Below are positions 41,152-49,086 of a DNA stretch of 64,000 bases, piece by piece. Where the stretch lies: contig NZ_VORA01000001.1 of NCBI RefSeq assembly GCF_008477545.1, positions 1,364,001 to 1,428,000 on the forward strand, given 5' to 3'. Made by a program: the position numbers and the translations under genes. Origin of the DNA: Roseibium aestuarii (lineage in GTDB: Bacteria > Pseudomonadota > Alphaproteobacteria > Rhizobiales > Stappiaceae). Every line of letters begins with the position of its first letter. Positions within the stretch are counted from its first letter, which is position 1. The notes below the pieces were generated by a model. That model made no database searches. It saw only the letters and a list, made by a program, of their open reading frames with translations, and had not been told where the DNA came from.

Positions 41152-41177
41152 CATGACGTTTAGGAGGGGATGCTGAC

Positions 41178-41672
41178 TTAACGCAGCACCACCTCGAAAG
41201 GTTCCTCGAACCAGATTTCTTCCAGATTGTCGCCCGGGCCGATCCGGTCGATCACCGCAAAGAGCCCGGGATCGGACAGCGGCGTCAGCACCCCGTGCCA
41301 GGTGTTGCGGTGGAAGTTGATGCCCTGACCGGGCGCCGTGACGAAGGCCAGCGGCCGGCCGGGCTTTCCGGCCTCGTCGGGGGCGACGATCACCAGGAAG
41401 GGCTCCGCCGTCATGGGCAGGAAGGCTTGCGAGCCGAGCGGATGACGCTCCACCATGTCCAGCCGGTAAGGCAGATCGCGCTTCTGCGACAGGAAGAGCG
41501 AGATCCCGGCCTTGCCGTCCTCTCCGGTGAAGTCGAGGGTCGCCCGGTCGTGGAACCGGCCGCAGAGCCCCTGGTTGATCAGCTTGTCCGGGCTGCCCGA
41601 GGCCTCCAGCACCTCGCCGAAGGGGGCGAAGGCCGCAGCCGTCAGCGGCTCGGCAATGATGGTCCGGTCCAT
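41178..41672 (-). CDS. allA: Ureidoglycolate lyase AllA
   Basis: Splits ureidoglycolate into glyoxylate and urea, the last step of allantoin breakdown. The 164 residues begin MDRTIIAEPLTAAAFAPFGEV and carry FRSQKR-like LSQKRDLPYRLDMVERHPLGSQAF and GQGINFHRNTWHGVLTPL, the AllA cupin pattern with the active-site histidines. It starts 5 bases after the upstream gene's stop, so the two are co-translated. The frame is open upstream, but this start matches the family. Confidence 0.93.
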   Translation of the reverse strand: MDRTIIAEPLTAAAFAPFGEVLEASGSPDKLINQGLCGRFHDRATLDFTGEDGKAGISLFLSQKRDLPYRLDMVERHPLGSQAFLPMTAEPFLVIVAPDEAGKPGRPLAFVTAPGQGINFHRNTWHGVLTPLSDPGLFAVIDRIGPGDNLEEIWFEEPFEVVLR

Positions 41673-41677
41673 GGCGC

Positions 41678-42499
41678 TCACCGCAGCTTCATGTGCCGGT
41701 TGACGTCCTTGTAGAGCAGGTAGCGGAAGTCGCTCGGGCCGCCCGCATAGCACGCCTGGGGGCAGAAGGCGCGCAGCCACATGTAGTCGCCCGCTTCCAC
41801 TTCCACCCAGTCCTGGTTGAGCCGGTAGACCGCCTTTCCCTCCAGCACATAGAGCCCGTGTTCCATCACATGGGTCTCGGGGAAGGGTATGACCCCGCCG
41901 GGCTTCAGGGTGACGATGGTCACATGCATGTCGTGGCGCAGGTCACTCGGATCGACGAAGCGGGTGGTCGCCCAGACCCCGTCCGTATCCGGCATGACCG
42001 AGGGCGCGATGTCGTTCTCGTTGAGGAAGAGCGGCTCGGGCTTGTCCAGACCGTCAACTGCCTCATAGGCCTTGCGGATCCAGTGGAAGCGGGCGGAAGC
42101 CCCGCCGGTGTTCTTGAGCGTCCAGCCGCTGCCGGCCGGCAGATAGGCATAGCCGCCGGGCACCAGCGTGTGCGCCGCGCCGCCGACCATCACCTCGATG
42201 GAGCCATCCACCACGAAGAGCACCCCTTGCGCGCCGCTGTCCGCCTCCGGACGGGTGCTGCCGCCGCCGGGCTGCACCTCCATCACGTAGTGGGAGAAGG
42301 TTTCGGCGAAGCCGGACATGGGCCGGGCGATCACCCAGAGCCGGGTCTTGTCCCAGAAGGGCAGCAGGCTTGTGGTGATGTCGGAAAGCGTGCCCTTGGG
42401 GATCACCGCATAGGCCTCGGTGAACATGGCCCGGTCGGTGAGGAGCTGGGTCTGGGGGGCGAGGCCTCCGGGAGGCGCGTAATAGGTGCGGTTGCTCAT
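41678..42499 (-). CDS. allE: (S)-ureidoglycine aminohydrolase
   Basis: Bicupin enzyme that converts ureidoglycine to ureidoglycolate and ammonia, the step before AllA. 273 residues: MSNRTYYAPPGGLAPQTQLL at the start, N-terminal cupin with GVLFVVDGSIEVMVGG, and a C-terminal cupin with PFPETHVMEHGLYVLEGKAVYRLNQDWVEV, where E/H/Q residues bind the manganese. Together with AllA it forms a compact two-gene operon. The enzymes for uric acid and allantoin are not in the window. Confidence 0.92.
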   Translation of the reverse strand: MSNRTYYAPPGGLAPQTQLLTDRAMFTEAYAVIPKGTLSDITTSLLPFWDKTRLWVIARPMSGFAETFSHYVMEVQPGGGSTRPEADSGAQGVLFVVDGSIEVMVGGAAHTLVPGGYAYLPAGSGWTLKNTGGASARFHWIRKAYEAVDGLDKPEPLFLNENDIAPSVMPDTDGVWATTRFVDPSDLRHDMHVTIVTLKPGGVIPFPETHVMEHGLYVLEGKAVYRLNQDWVEVEAGDYMWLRAFCPQACYAGGPSDFRYLLYKDVNRHMKLR

Positions 42500-42749
42500 G
42501 CTGTCTTCGCTGTGCGGTCTGGGGAGGTGGGGCGGGAGAATCTCCGGCACCTGTGAAGAAACCTCACAGTGGGTCCTTGCCCGGGCGCCGTCAACGGGGA
42601 AGCGCGGGGGCTCGGGCCCTGCTTGCCAAAACGCCCAATGGACCGGCAGCCTGCTCTGTGTTTTGCTGACATCTCGGGCAAAGCCGAAAGGTCGCGCATC
42701 TCATGCGCGCGCTTGAGGGGAGGGGCGCCCTCCCGAGGAGGAGAGAGCC

Positions 42750-43067
42750 ATGCCGAAGATTTCCGATCAGGCCCATTGCCAGACGGTGCTGACCACCTTC
42801 GAAATGACGCCGGGCACCTGTTACGACCTGCTGGAGGAATTGAAGGACGCCTATGCGGAGTTCATCTCCCGCCAGCCCGGCTTCATCGGCGCCGGCCTCC
42901 ACGTGAACGACGCCCAGACCCGCATCGCCAACTATTCCCAGTGGGAGCGGCGCGAGGACTTTCTTGCCATGCTGCGCACGCCGGAAATGCGCGAGCGCAA
43001 CCGCCGGATCGCTGCCCTGTGCAAGAGTTTCGAGCCGGTCATGTATGACGTGGCGAAGGTGTTCTGA
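42750..43067 (+). CDS. Antibiotic-biosynthesis-monooxygenase (ABM) fold protein
   Basis: A 105-residue protein with the dimeric ferredoxin-like ABM fold: TVLTTFEMTPGTCYDLLEEL, then QPGFIGAGLHVNDAQTRIANYSQWERREDFLAML. The pattern of W/F residues and the NYSQWE core suits the family, which includes quinone monooxygenases and haem-degrading enzymes, but the substrate cannot be told. GAGGAG precedes the ATG. It is divergent from the ureide operon and converges on the AEC transporter gene. Confidence 0.8.
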   Translation: MPKISDQAHCQTVLTTFEMTPGTCYDLLEELKDAYAEFISRQPGFIGAGLHVNDAQTRIANYSQWERREDFLAMLRTPEMRERNRRIAALCKSFEPVMYDVAKVF

Positions 43068-43097
43068 CCCGGTCTCGGGTCGTTCCCGAAGAGCCGA

Positions 43098-44063
43098 TTA
43101 CAGCCCGGCGCCGAGCAGCCAGAGGGCAGCCGTGACGGTGACGAAATTCAGCGCCGTGCAGAGCGCCAGCGCCACCGCCGGCCCCCGGTCGATGCCATAG
43201 GCCATGGAAAGGATCGGGTAGATCGACACGGGCGCGATGCCGGCCAGAACGATCATCGCCTTGAGCAGGTCAGCCGGCATGGTCAGCCAGCCGAGCGCCA
43301 TGGCGAGCCCCGTCAGCCCCACCACGAGCGCGGGCATGACCCCCACCTTGAACACGGCAACCGACAGCACCCTGGCATCGATGGAGCGCCAGGACAGGTT
43401 GGCCAGCGAGGCGCCGATCACCACCAGCGACACCGCAGCGCTCGACTGGGCGAGCAGATCGATGCTGCGCGACAGGGGCATGGCAAGGCCTGCCGGCAGG
43501 GAAAGGCCGGAGAGCGAGGCGCCGATGCCCGAGAGCATGGCCCAGAGAATGGGGCTTGCCGACAGGCGCCGGGCGATTTGCCGCGCCAGCGCCCCGCCAC
43601 CCAGATGCCGGTTGCGGCCGCGCTCCGCCAGCACCAGGATCAGCGGCAGCATCAGCAGCGTCTCGACCATCACGTTATGGGTGAAGGCAAGCGGCGCCAC
43701 GGCGGGCAGGGCGATCAGGACGATGGGCAGGCCGATGAAGCCCGAGTTGGAGCAGGACATGCCCAGCCCCTGAAAGGCCGCCTCCACCGGCGAGAGCCCG
43801 AGCAGCCGGGTGGAGACGAAGAGCCCGAGCCCGAGCGTCAGCAGGGAGGCGCCCGCATAGATCGCCAGATAGTCGGCCTGCAGCACATGGGCGAGATCCG
43901 CCTGCGCCAGCGTGCGGAAGATCAGCGCCGGCAGCGCCAGATTGGCCACATAAGCCCCCAGGATCCGGATGTCCCCCGCCTGAAACCACCCCAGCCACAA
44001 CACCAGCCGGCCAAGGCCCACGAGCAGGAAGATCACGGACGTGATGGAAAGAACGTCGAGCAC
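43098..44063 (-). CDS. AEC-family transporter (auxin efflux carrier type)
   Basis: A 321-residue inner-membrane carrier with about ten helices in two inverted halves. NLALPALIFRTLAQ and GMSCSNSGFIGLPIVLIALP are the family's broken-helix signatures, and SLVVIGASLANLSW marks the second half. In bacteria such carriers move malonate, malate or related acids. Substrate unknown. It starts just before the AT-rich island. Confidence 0.88.
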   Translation of the reverse strand: MLDVLSITSVIFLLVGLGRLVLWLGWFQAGDIRILGAYVANLALPALIFRTLAQADLAHVLQADYLAIYAGASLLTLGLGLFVSTRLLGLSPVEAAFQGLGMSCSNSGFIGLPIVLIALPAVAPLAFTHNVMVETLLMLPLILVLAERGRNRHLGGGALARQIARRLSASPILWAMLSGIGASLSGLSLPAGLAMPLSRSIDLLAQSSAAVSLVVIGASLANLSWRSIDARVLSVAVFKVGVMPALVVGLTGLAMALGWLTMPADLLKAMIVLAGIAPVSIYPILSMAYGIDRGPAVALALCTALNFVTVTAALWLLGAGL

Positions 44064-44329
44064 GGGAAAATCTCGGGAGGAAACGAGGAGCCGGCCGCAT
44101 TCGGCCAGAATCCGGTGAGACCCTACCTATGGCGAGACTCGACGCAAAAAGGCAAGGGGAGCTGATAAGCATTGAGGCTAAGATTAGAGTTTCCGAATGG
44201 ATGGTACGATGCTATCTGTAAGAAAATTTAGGTCAAAATTTTAAAATACGTTGATATTAAGGATTTTTCACTTAATATAGAAATCACTCAGATGAATCTT
44301 TGTGAGTGTATAGTGAAAAGGCTAGCTCC

Positions 44330-45673
44330 TTGATTACCCGAATTGAAATAGATGGGTTTAAGACCTTTAAGGAGTTCTCGGCGGACCTTCAGCCATTTGT
44401 TGCTGTTGTTGGGGCTAATGCAACGGGAAAATCAAATCTATTTGATGCATTGAAGTTTCTTTCGCGTCTCGCTCAAGTTGATGTCCGGCAAGCAATGCAG
44501 GAGCTCAGGGGCGAGCCTGAAGAGCTATTTCGCCATACGTCAGCAGGTATGCAAAAGGTTATGAAGTTCGCAATTGAAGTCCTTCTGCCAACGCGTGGCG
44601 TGGATGATTTTGGTGCGTCATTTGAGACGCAGTCGCAGAGGCTTCGATATGAAATTGACGTTGAGATGCGAGATCAGCCTCATGGGATATTTGTTTGTCA
44701 TGAGGAGTGTCGCGTCATTCAAGCCAAAAACGATCGCATGGTTTTCTTGCCATCTAAGAAGATAAGTCGTTCAAGCAGAAAGCAGCCGTATCTGGAAACT
44801 GAGCAAGATATTCAAGGTCGGCCTAGGGTATTTACTATTAGGCAGGATGGAGTTGCGGAGAGCGGTGCGTCGAAGAGAGGGAACCCTTTGCAGCTGCCAG
44901 CGGCTGAGGCCTCTAGAAGTGCTCTATCAACTATTGCGACTTCAGAATTTCGCCATTTGTACGCTCTGAAAAAGCTAATCGCGCGGCCGCAATTTCTTGA
45001 AATTAATCCAGCGGAAGCACGTAAAGCCAACGACAGGTTCGAGAATAAACGCCTTAAAAGCGATGCCTCAAACTTGGCGGCGAGTTTGTCTGAAATTCAG
45101 CGTCTTTCTGCATCTGAGAACCGTCCAATGGGTGCGCTGGCTGATATCTCTGCCGACCTATCAATGTTGATTCCTCAAGTTAAGGGGATACGTGTTCTCG
45201 ATGATGCAAAAAATAGAGAGTATGCATTTGATGTAGAAGTTAGGGATGGGGCGTCATTTAGTTCGCGTGTAATTAGTGATGGGACAATTCGCTTACTTGC
45301 TCTTCTTGCAGTGATCGATGATCCTGATCGTCAGGGTATATTGTGTTTTGAGGAGCCTGAAAATGGTGTTCATGAGGGTAGGATACCAGATCTTATAAAT
45401 TTGTTGCGCGATGCGACGCAGGAGCAAGGTCCTTATGGTGATTATTTTCAAGTTCTTATGAATACACACTCTCCTGCAGTTATGAGTGCTTTAAAGGCCG
45501 AGGAAATTTTGTTTGCCGATATGGTTCGTAGCTTCGTGGGGGATGGAGCCGTAGCGCAGACGCGCACACGTATGCGTAGAATAGTCCCCGAGAAGACTCT
45601 GTTTGATGATGAGCATCATTTGTATCGTGAGAAGGTAGACGAGATTCTCCGGAATCGAGCGGGTGGAATTTGA
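44330..45673 (+). CDS. SMC/OLD-like AAA ATPase of a candidate defence pair
   Basis: ATPase of about 447 residues. MITRIEIDGFKTFKEF leads into Walker A G28-ANATGKSN; the long middle insert (about 75-250) is helical. The C-terminal lobe has SDGTIRLLALLAVI, Walker B ILCFEEPENGVHEG with E341/E342, and NTHSP (378-382) with the switch histidine, as in AAA_21/OLD-type ATPases of RloA, AbiL, PARIS and Septu-like systems. TTG 44330 has AAGG 8-9 bases upstream; GTG 44306 is the alternative. Its stop overlaps the next start (TGATG). The base composition is far more AT-rich than its neighbours, suggesting transfer. Confidence 0.85.
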   Translation: MITRIEIDGFKTFKEFSADLQPFVAVVGANATGKSNLFDALKFLSRLAQVDVRQAMQELRGEPEELFRHTSAGMQKVMKFAIEVLLPTRGVDDFGASFETQSQRLRYEIDVEMRDQPHGIFVCHEECRVIQAKNDRMVFLPSKKISRSSRKQPYLETEQDIQGRPRVFTIRQDGVAESGASKRGNPLQLPAAEASRSALSTIATSEFRHLYALKKLIARPQFLEINPAEARKANDRFENKRLKSDASNLAASLSEIQRLSASENRPMGALADISADLSMLIPQVKGIRVLDDAKNREYAFDVEVRDGASFSSRVISDGTIRLLALLAVIDDPDRQGILCFEEPENGVHEGRIPDLINLLRDATQEQGPYGDYFQVLMNTHSPAVMSALKAEEILFADMVRSFVGDGAVAQTRTRMRRIVPEKTLFDDEHHLYREKVDEILRNRAGGI

Positions 45674-46317
45674 TGTATCTTTCATGGTCAGCGTTTTATG
45701 AGGGTGTTACAGATCAAAGATATTTAAATATATTGATTCCGCGATTACTAGAGGATATAATATTAACTCGCGGGCGTAGGCCTTGCGACGTTGGTGAATT
45801 TCCTGCTGTTGAGTTTGGTATAAATAAGCGTTCTTTTGACTCTGTCGCTGATCAGATTTGTTTGAGGCGAAGGGAGTTTCACATATTATTTGTTCATGCT
45901 GATCTTGGAGGTCGGCATACCGCAGGCTCTCTCAGGCAAAGAAGAGAGCAGCTAGTGGAGATGGCATCAGCCAAATGTGGATTTGATCCGCGTAAAGCAG
46001 TTTTGCTTTCGCCGAACAGGGAACTTGAGGCGTGGGCATTGGCGGATGAGGATGCCGTCAAAACAGCTTTAGGTGTTAGGTCTCTCACGGGCAATCTAAT
46101 GCCGAGAGATGGGCGTCACGCCGAGAGATTGAGTGATCCGAAGGCGATGCTCGATGGAATTGTCAGAGGCGCTCAAACGAAAATGACCTCCTCTGGTCAG
46201 GTGCTTGTTAGGATTGCGCAGGAACAGAGATTAAGTTGCCTGAGGTCTGCCCCGTCTTTTACTTTATTCGAGAATGACTTATGTAGATGCTTAAGTTTTT
46301 GCAACTTCATTGATTGA
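45673..46317 (+). CDS. TOPRIM / DUF4276-like partner protein of the ATPase
   Basis: A 214-residue protein starting at the ATG that shares one base with the ATPase stop. It reads FYEGVTD (E10, T13, D14), like the first TOPRIM acidic motif, ILFVHADLGGRH with D77 as a likely second acidic motif, and NRELEAWALADEDAV (E117, E119, W121, D125), the ExEAWxLAD block typical of DUF4276. Proteins of this kind pair with AAA ATPases in AbiL- and PARIS-like phage defence, where the TOPRIM protein is the nuclease. The family call rests on these motifs, not a search. AT-rich like its partner. Confidence 0.72.
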   Translation: MYLSWSAFYEGVTDQRYLNILIPRLLEDIILTRGRRPCDVGEFPAVEFGINKRSFDSVADQICLRRREFHILFVHADLGGRHTAGSLRQRREQLVEMASAKCGFDPRKAVLLSPNRELEAWALADEDAVKTALGVRSLTGNLMPRDGRHAERLSDPKAMLDGIVRGAQTKMTSSGQVLVRIAQEQRLSCLRSAPSFTLFENDLCRCLSFCNFID

Positions 46318-46424
46318 TGTAATTTTATTGATGAGTTCATATGGGCTTATTACAATTTTTTGTTTTTCAATTCGTTTACACGCACTGCCAGAGTTGTTTT
46401 CTGGTTGCATTTTCTAGTCTTAAC

Positions 46425-46467
46425 TTGACCTGCGTTTCCGTTCCAATGTAGTGCTATCTGCACCACA
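46425..46467 (+). promoter_or_regulatory. Promoter and operator of the TacA-TacT module
   Basis: TTGACC (46425-46430) is a good -35 box. The inverted repeat TGTAGTGC-tatct-GCACCACA (46447-46467, 7 of 8 pairs) covers the expected -10 position, as is usual for autoregulating RHH antitoxins. Confidence 0.6.
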
Positions 46468-46494
46468 TAGGTTCTGGAGCCCAGGAGTGCTTCC

Positions 46495-46803
46495 ATGCTG
46501 GATCGGCCGGAGGCCGGGGAGCCCGGTGAAAAGCAGACGCGGACCACGCAGATCCGCCACGGAGAGGCTCTGGCACAGCTCATTGAGCGGGCGGCGGTGA
46601 CGCTTGGCGTCGACAAGTCGGTCTTCCTGCGCGATGCCATTGCCCGCGAGGCGCGCCGGGTGATCGAAGAGAGTTCCCACCACGTCCTGAGTGCGGAAGA
46701 CGCTAGGCTGTTTGCCGCAGCGCTCGACACGCCACCGCCACCGACCCCACGCGCGCTGCAGGCGGCCGAAACCTATCGCCGCCGCGTCACGCATGCCGAA
46801 TGA
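46495..46803 (+). CDS. DUF1778 (TacA-type) antitoxin
   Basis: A 102-residue ribbon-helix-helix antitoxin. TTQIRHGEALAQLIERAAVTLGVDKSVFLRDAIAREARRVI (residues about 17-57) is the DUF1778 RHH core; the proline-rich C-terminal part (LDTPPPPTPRALQAAE) would wrap the toxin. AGGAG lies 8 bases before the ATG. Its stop is inside the toxin gene, an 11-base overlap. The composition returns to the GC-rich chromosomal type. Confidence 0.85.
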   Translation: MLDRPEAGEPGEKQTRTTQIRHGEALAQLIERAAVTLGVDKSVFLRDAIAREARRVIEESSHHVLSAEDARLFAAALDTPPPPTPRALQAAETYRRRVTHAE

Positions 46804-47335
46804 CGACACGCCCCTGCGCATCGAGAGGTGGGATCCCGACCGGCACGACCGGTCCGGCTTCGACTGCGGCGTCCAGCGCCTCGACAATTATCTTGCGCTT
46901 TCTGCCAGACGGCAGCAGCGGGACGACATGACCCGCGTGCATGTGGCCGTCGAGGAGGGGCAGACGAGGATCCTCGGCTATTCCGCCATCAACATGGGCA
47001 TGATGAATGTCGCCGAACTGGCGAGCCCCCCAAGGGCAACCCCGAGCCACGGAGAGATTCCGGTCCTGTTCCTGGGGCAGATTGCCGTGGACCGCCGGGC
47101 GCAGGGCTGCGGCCTGGGCGGCATCCTTCTGCATCACGTGTTCGAAAAGGCCTGCGTCATCGCCGCCGACGTGGGGTGCCGCGCGGTTCTGCTGGACGTG
47201 ATGAGCGATGGTGGCCCGGAGGCCTTTCAGCGGCGCAAGGACTGGTATGTGGCCTTCGGCTTCCGGAGCTTTGCCAGCAGGCCCTCCCGACTGTTCATGA
47301 CCCTTCGTCAGATCCGCCAGATCGTCCAGCGCTGA
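46793..47335 (+). CDS. GNAT-family acetyltransferase toxin (TacT-type)
   Basis: A 180-residue GNAT domain toxin. FDCGVQRLDNYLALSARRQQRDDMTRVHV is the N-terminal signature of TacT/AtaT-like toxins; IPVLFLGQIAVDRRAQGCGLGGILL is the acetyl-CoA binding motif A, and DWYVAFGFRSF the C-terminal catalytic tyrosine region. Known relatives acetylate the amino group of aminoacyl-tRNA and stop translation. ATG 46793 lies within the antitoxin's end, so the pair is coupled. Confidence 0.85.
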   Translation: MPNDDTPLRIERWDPDRHDRSGFDCGVQRLDNYLALSARRQQRDDMTRVHVAVEEGQTRILGYSAINMGMMNVAELASPPRATPSHGEIPVLFLGQIAVDRRAQGCGLGGILLHHVFEKACVIAADVGCRAVLLDVMSDGGPEAFQRRKDWYVAFGFRSFASRPSRLFMTLRQIRQIVQR

Positions 47336-47338
47336 TCC

Positions 47339-47391
47339 CTCTCTCCCCCCGTGAGGGGGAGATGTCCGTGAAACGGACAGAGGGGGGCTTT
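47339..47391. repeat. Intergenic double-hairpin repeat after the toxin gene
   Basis: Two adjacent hairpins: CTCCCCCC/GGGGGAG and TGTCCGT-gaa-ACGGACA (47363-47379), then AGGGGGGCT. This resembles a repeat often seen in Rhizobiales spacers. It may also end the toxin transcript and the convergent BKACE transcript. Confidence 0.65.
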
Positions 47392-47429
47392 CACGGCGAC
47401 GCGCCGCCGGTGAGGTCCGGATGGACTGC

Positions 47430-48293
47430 TCACCCCTTCAGCGGCAGGTCCAGCATGTCGCGGGCCTGTTGCCAGGTGGCGACGGGGCGCGCGTAGCGGT
47501 CGCAGAGCTCGGTGACCCGCTTCACCAGTGCGGCATTGGAGGGGGCGAGCCGGTGCCGGTCGAGGCGCACGTTGTCCTCCAGTCCGGTGCGGGCGTGGCC
47601 GCCGGAGGCGACGCACCATTCGTTCAGCACGATCTGGTTCGGGCCGATGCCGGCCGCGCACCATTCCGCATCCGGGGTCAGGCGCCGCACCGTGCGGATG
47701 TAATAGTCGAACGTGTCCCGGTCGGCCGGCATGGCGTTCTTCACCCCCATGACGAACTGGATGTAGAGCCGGCCCGGGATCCGTCCGTCCCGGTTCATGG
47801 TCGCCGCCTGATGGATGTGGCTGAGGTCAAAGGCCTCGATTTCCGGCTTCACATGGTAGCGGCGCATTTCGGAGGCCAGCCAGTCGACCAGATCCGGCGG
47901 GTTCTCGTAGACCCGGTTGGGGAAGTTGTTGGAGCCGACGGAAAGCGACGCCATGTCGGGGGACAGGGGCAGCATGCCGCCCCGGGTCTGGCCTGCACCC
48001 GACCGACCGCCGGTGGAGAACTGGACGATCATGCCGGGGCAATGCTTGCGCAGGCCCTCCAGCAGACGGGCGAATTTCTCCGGATCCGAGCTCGGGGTCT
48101 CGTCGTCATTGCGCACATGGGCGTGGACGATGGTCGCACCCGCCTCGAAGGCTTCCTGGGTGCTTTCCACCTGCTCGGAAACGGTGATGGGCACGGCCGG
48201 GTTGTTGGCCCTGGTGGGCAGGCTGCCGGTGATGGCCACGCAGATGATGCAAGGCTTGTTGGCGGAGGTCTCGGCAGGGGGTTGCGTCATCAT
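47430..48293 (-). CDS. BKACE-family beta-keto acid cleavage enzyme (DUF849)
   Basis: A zinc-dependent enzyme that condenses a beta-keto acid with acetyl-CoA and splits it. The 287-residue TIM barrel has IVHAHVRNDDETPSSD with the metal-binding HxH near residue 57, QFSTGGRSGAGQTRGG, and PNQIVLNEWCVASGGHARTGLEDNV with the last metal and substrate residues. The exact keto acid (dehydrocarnitine, 3-keto-5-aminohexanoate and others) cannot be told. Its ATG overlaps the marR stop by four bases (ATGA), so the two form one operon. Confidence 0.9.
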   Translation of the reverse strand: MMTQPPAETSANKPCIICVAITGSLPTRANNPAVPITVSEQVESTQEAFEAGATIVHAHVRNDDETPSSDPEKFARLLEGLRKHCPGMIVQFSTGGRSGAGQTRGGMLPLSPDMASLSVGSNNFPNRVYENPPDLVDWLASEMRRYHVKPEIEAFDLSHIHQAATMNRDGRIPGRLYIQFVMGVKNAMPADRDTFDYYIRTVRRLTPDAEWCAAGIGPNQIVLNEWCVASGGHARTGLEDNVRLDRHRLAPSNAALVKRVTELCDRYARPVATWQQARDMLDLPLKG

Positions 48294-48778
48294 TCGGCTC
48301 CTTCGGTGGGCTCCGGGGTCGCAAGGGGGATGAGCGGCGCGCGGCTCAGGTCGTTGGTCGCCTCTGTCGCCTTGGTCAGCAGCTCCATGAAGACCTGCTG
48401 CTCGCGCGCGTCCAGCCCCTGCAGCATCACGGTCTGCGCTTCCTCCACGGCGGGCATGACCCGATCAAGGGCTGCTTCGCCCTCCGCGGTCAGCGAGACG
48501 ACCCGCGCGCGCCGGTCCGTCGGGCTGATCTTGCGGTCCACCAGCCCCTTGGCCGTCAGCCGGTCGATCACCCCGGTGATCGTGGTCCGGTCATAGGCGA
48601 TCAGCCCGGCAAGGGTCGCCTGGTCGATGTCCTTGTGGACGCGCAGGGTGTTGAGGGCGGCAAATTGCACCGGCGTCAGATCCAGTCCCAGCGGGTCGAC
48701 CTGACGGTGAAACACCGCCACTGCGATCTGCTGGTAACGTCGGATCAGATGCCCGGGCATCTGCTTGAGTTCGGTCAT
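48290..48778 (-). CDS. MarR-family regulator of the aromatic catabolic switch
   Basis: A 162-residue winged-helix regulator. FAALNTLRVHKDIDQATLAGLIAYDRTTITGVIDRLTAKGLVDRK... spans the helix-turn-helix and wing (residues about 32-90), with SPTDRRARVVSLT as the wing. AAGGAGA is 5-6 bases before the ATG. It is transcribed with the BKACE gene and divergent from the flavin monooxygenase, and its likely site is the palindrome at 48837-48848. MarR members next to such genes usually respond to the aromatic substrate. Confidence 0.88.
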   Translation of the reverse strand: MTELKQMPGHLIRRYQQIAVAVFHRQVDPLGLDLTPVQFAALNTLRVHKDIDQATLAGLIAYDRTTITGVIDRLTAKGLVDRKISPTDRRARVVSLTAEGEAALDRVMPAVEEAQTVMLQGLDAREQQVFMELLTKATEATNDLSRAPLIPLATPEPTEGAE

Positions 48779-48817
48779 GGCGTCTCCTTGTCTGGACTGT
48801 GAAAGTCTGAGAGGAAT

Positions 48818-48855
48818 TTGACAAGCATACTAATCATCAGTATACTGATTATCAA
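48818..48855. promoter_or_regulatory. Overlapping divergent promoters with a central MarR palindrome
   Basis: Plus strand, for the monooxygenase: TTGACA (48818-48823), 17 bases, TATACT (48841-48846), a full consensus. Minus strand, for marR-BKACE: TTGATA (48855-48850), 17 bases, TAGTAT (48832-48827). The perfect 12-bp palindrome TCAGTATACTGA (48837-48848) covers the plus -10 and the minus spacer. One MarR dimer bound here would shut both promoters. Confidence 0.8.
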
Positions 48856-49075
48856 CGTGCTGCCGCGTGGCCCCATCCGCTCTCGTTGCAAAACGAGGGC
48901 GGTCGCCCTCCGCAAGGCGGTCGACCCACGGACGGCACGGAACGGACGACGAGGAGAGGATCCCGCAAGACGGATCTGTCCTCGTCGTCCCCATTCCAGA
49001 CGCTCATGCCGGACCATACCCCGAGGGGGCGGAGGTCCGGTTCCGGACCCGATCCAGGGCGGGCCGGTCTCTCGT
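48853..49075 (+). promoter_or_regulatory. Long structured leader of the flavin monooxygenase mRNA
   Basis: If transcription starts from the consensus promoter, the mRNA has about 235 untranslated bases. They hold a perfect 12-bp stem (48944-48955 with 48979-48990, 23-base loop) and a GGTCCGG (49034-49040) that can pair with CCGGACC either upstream (49009-49015) or downstream (49043-49049). The ribosome-binding GGAGG follows at about 49076. No known riboswitch class was recognised. Confidence 0.5.
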
Positions 49076-49086
49076 GGAGGATTTTC

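Noticed and set aside
44306-44329. GTG start for the ATPase, eight codons upstream
   Set aside because: No ribosome-binding site before it, whereas TTG 44330 has AAGG at proper spacing and gives the usual MITRIEIDGFK-type opening; kept as an alternative.
48886-49086. In-frame N-terminal extension of the flavin monooxygenase
   Set aside because: Arg/Gly/Ser-rich sequence with no similarity to the family; GGAGG and ATG at 49087 give the expected start.
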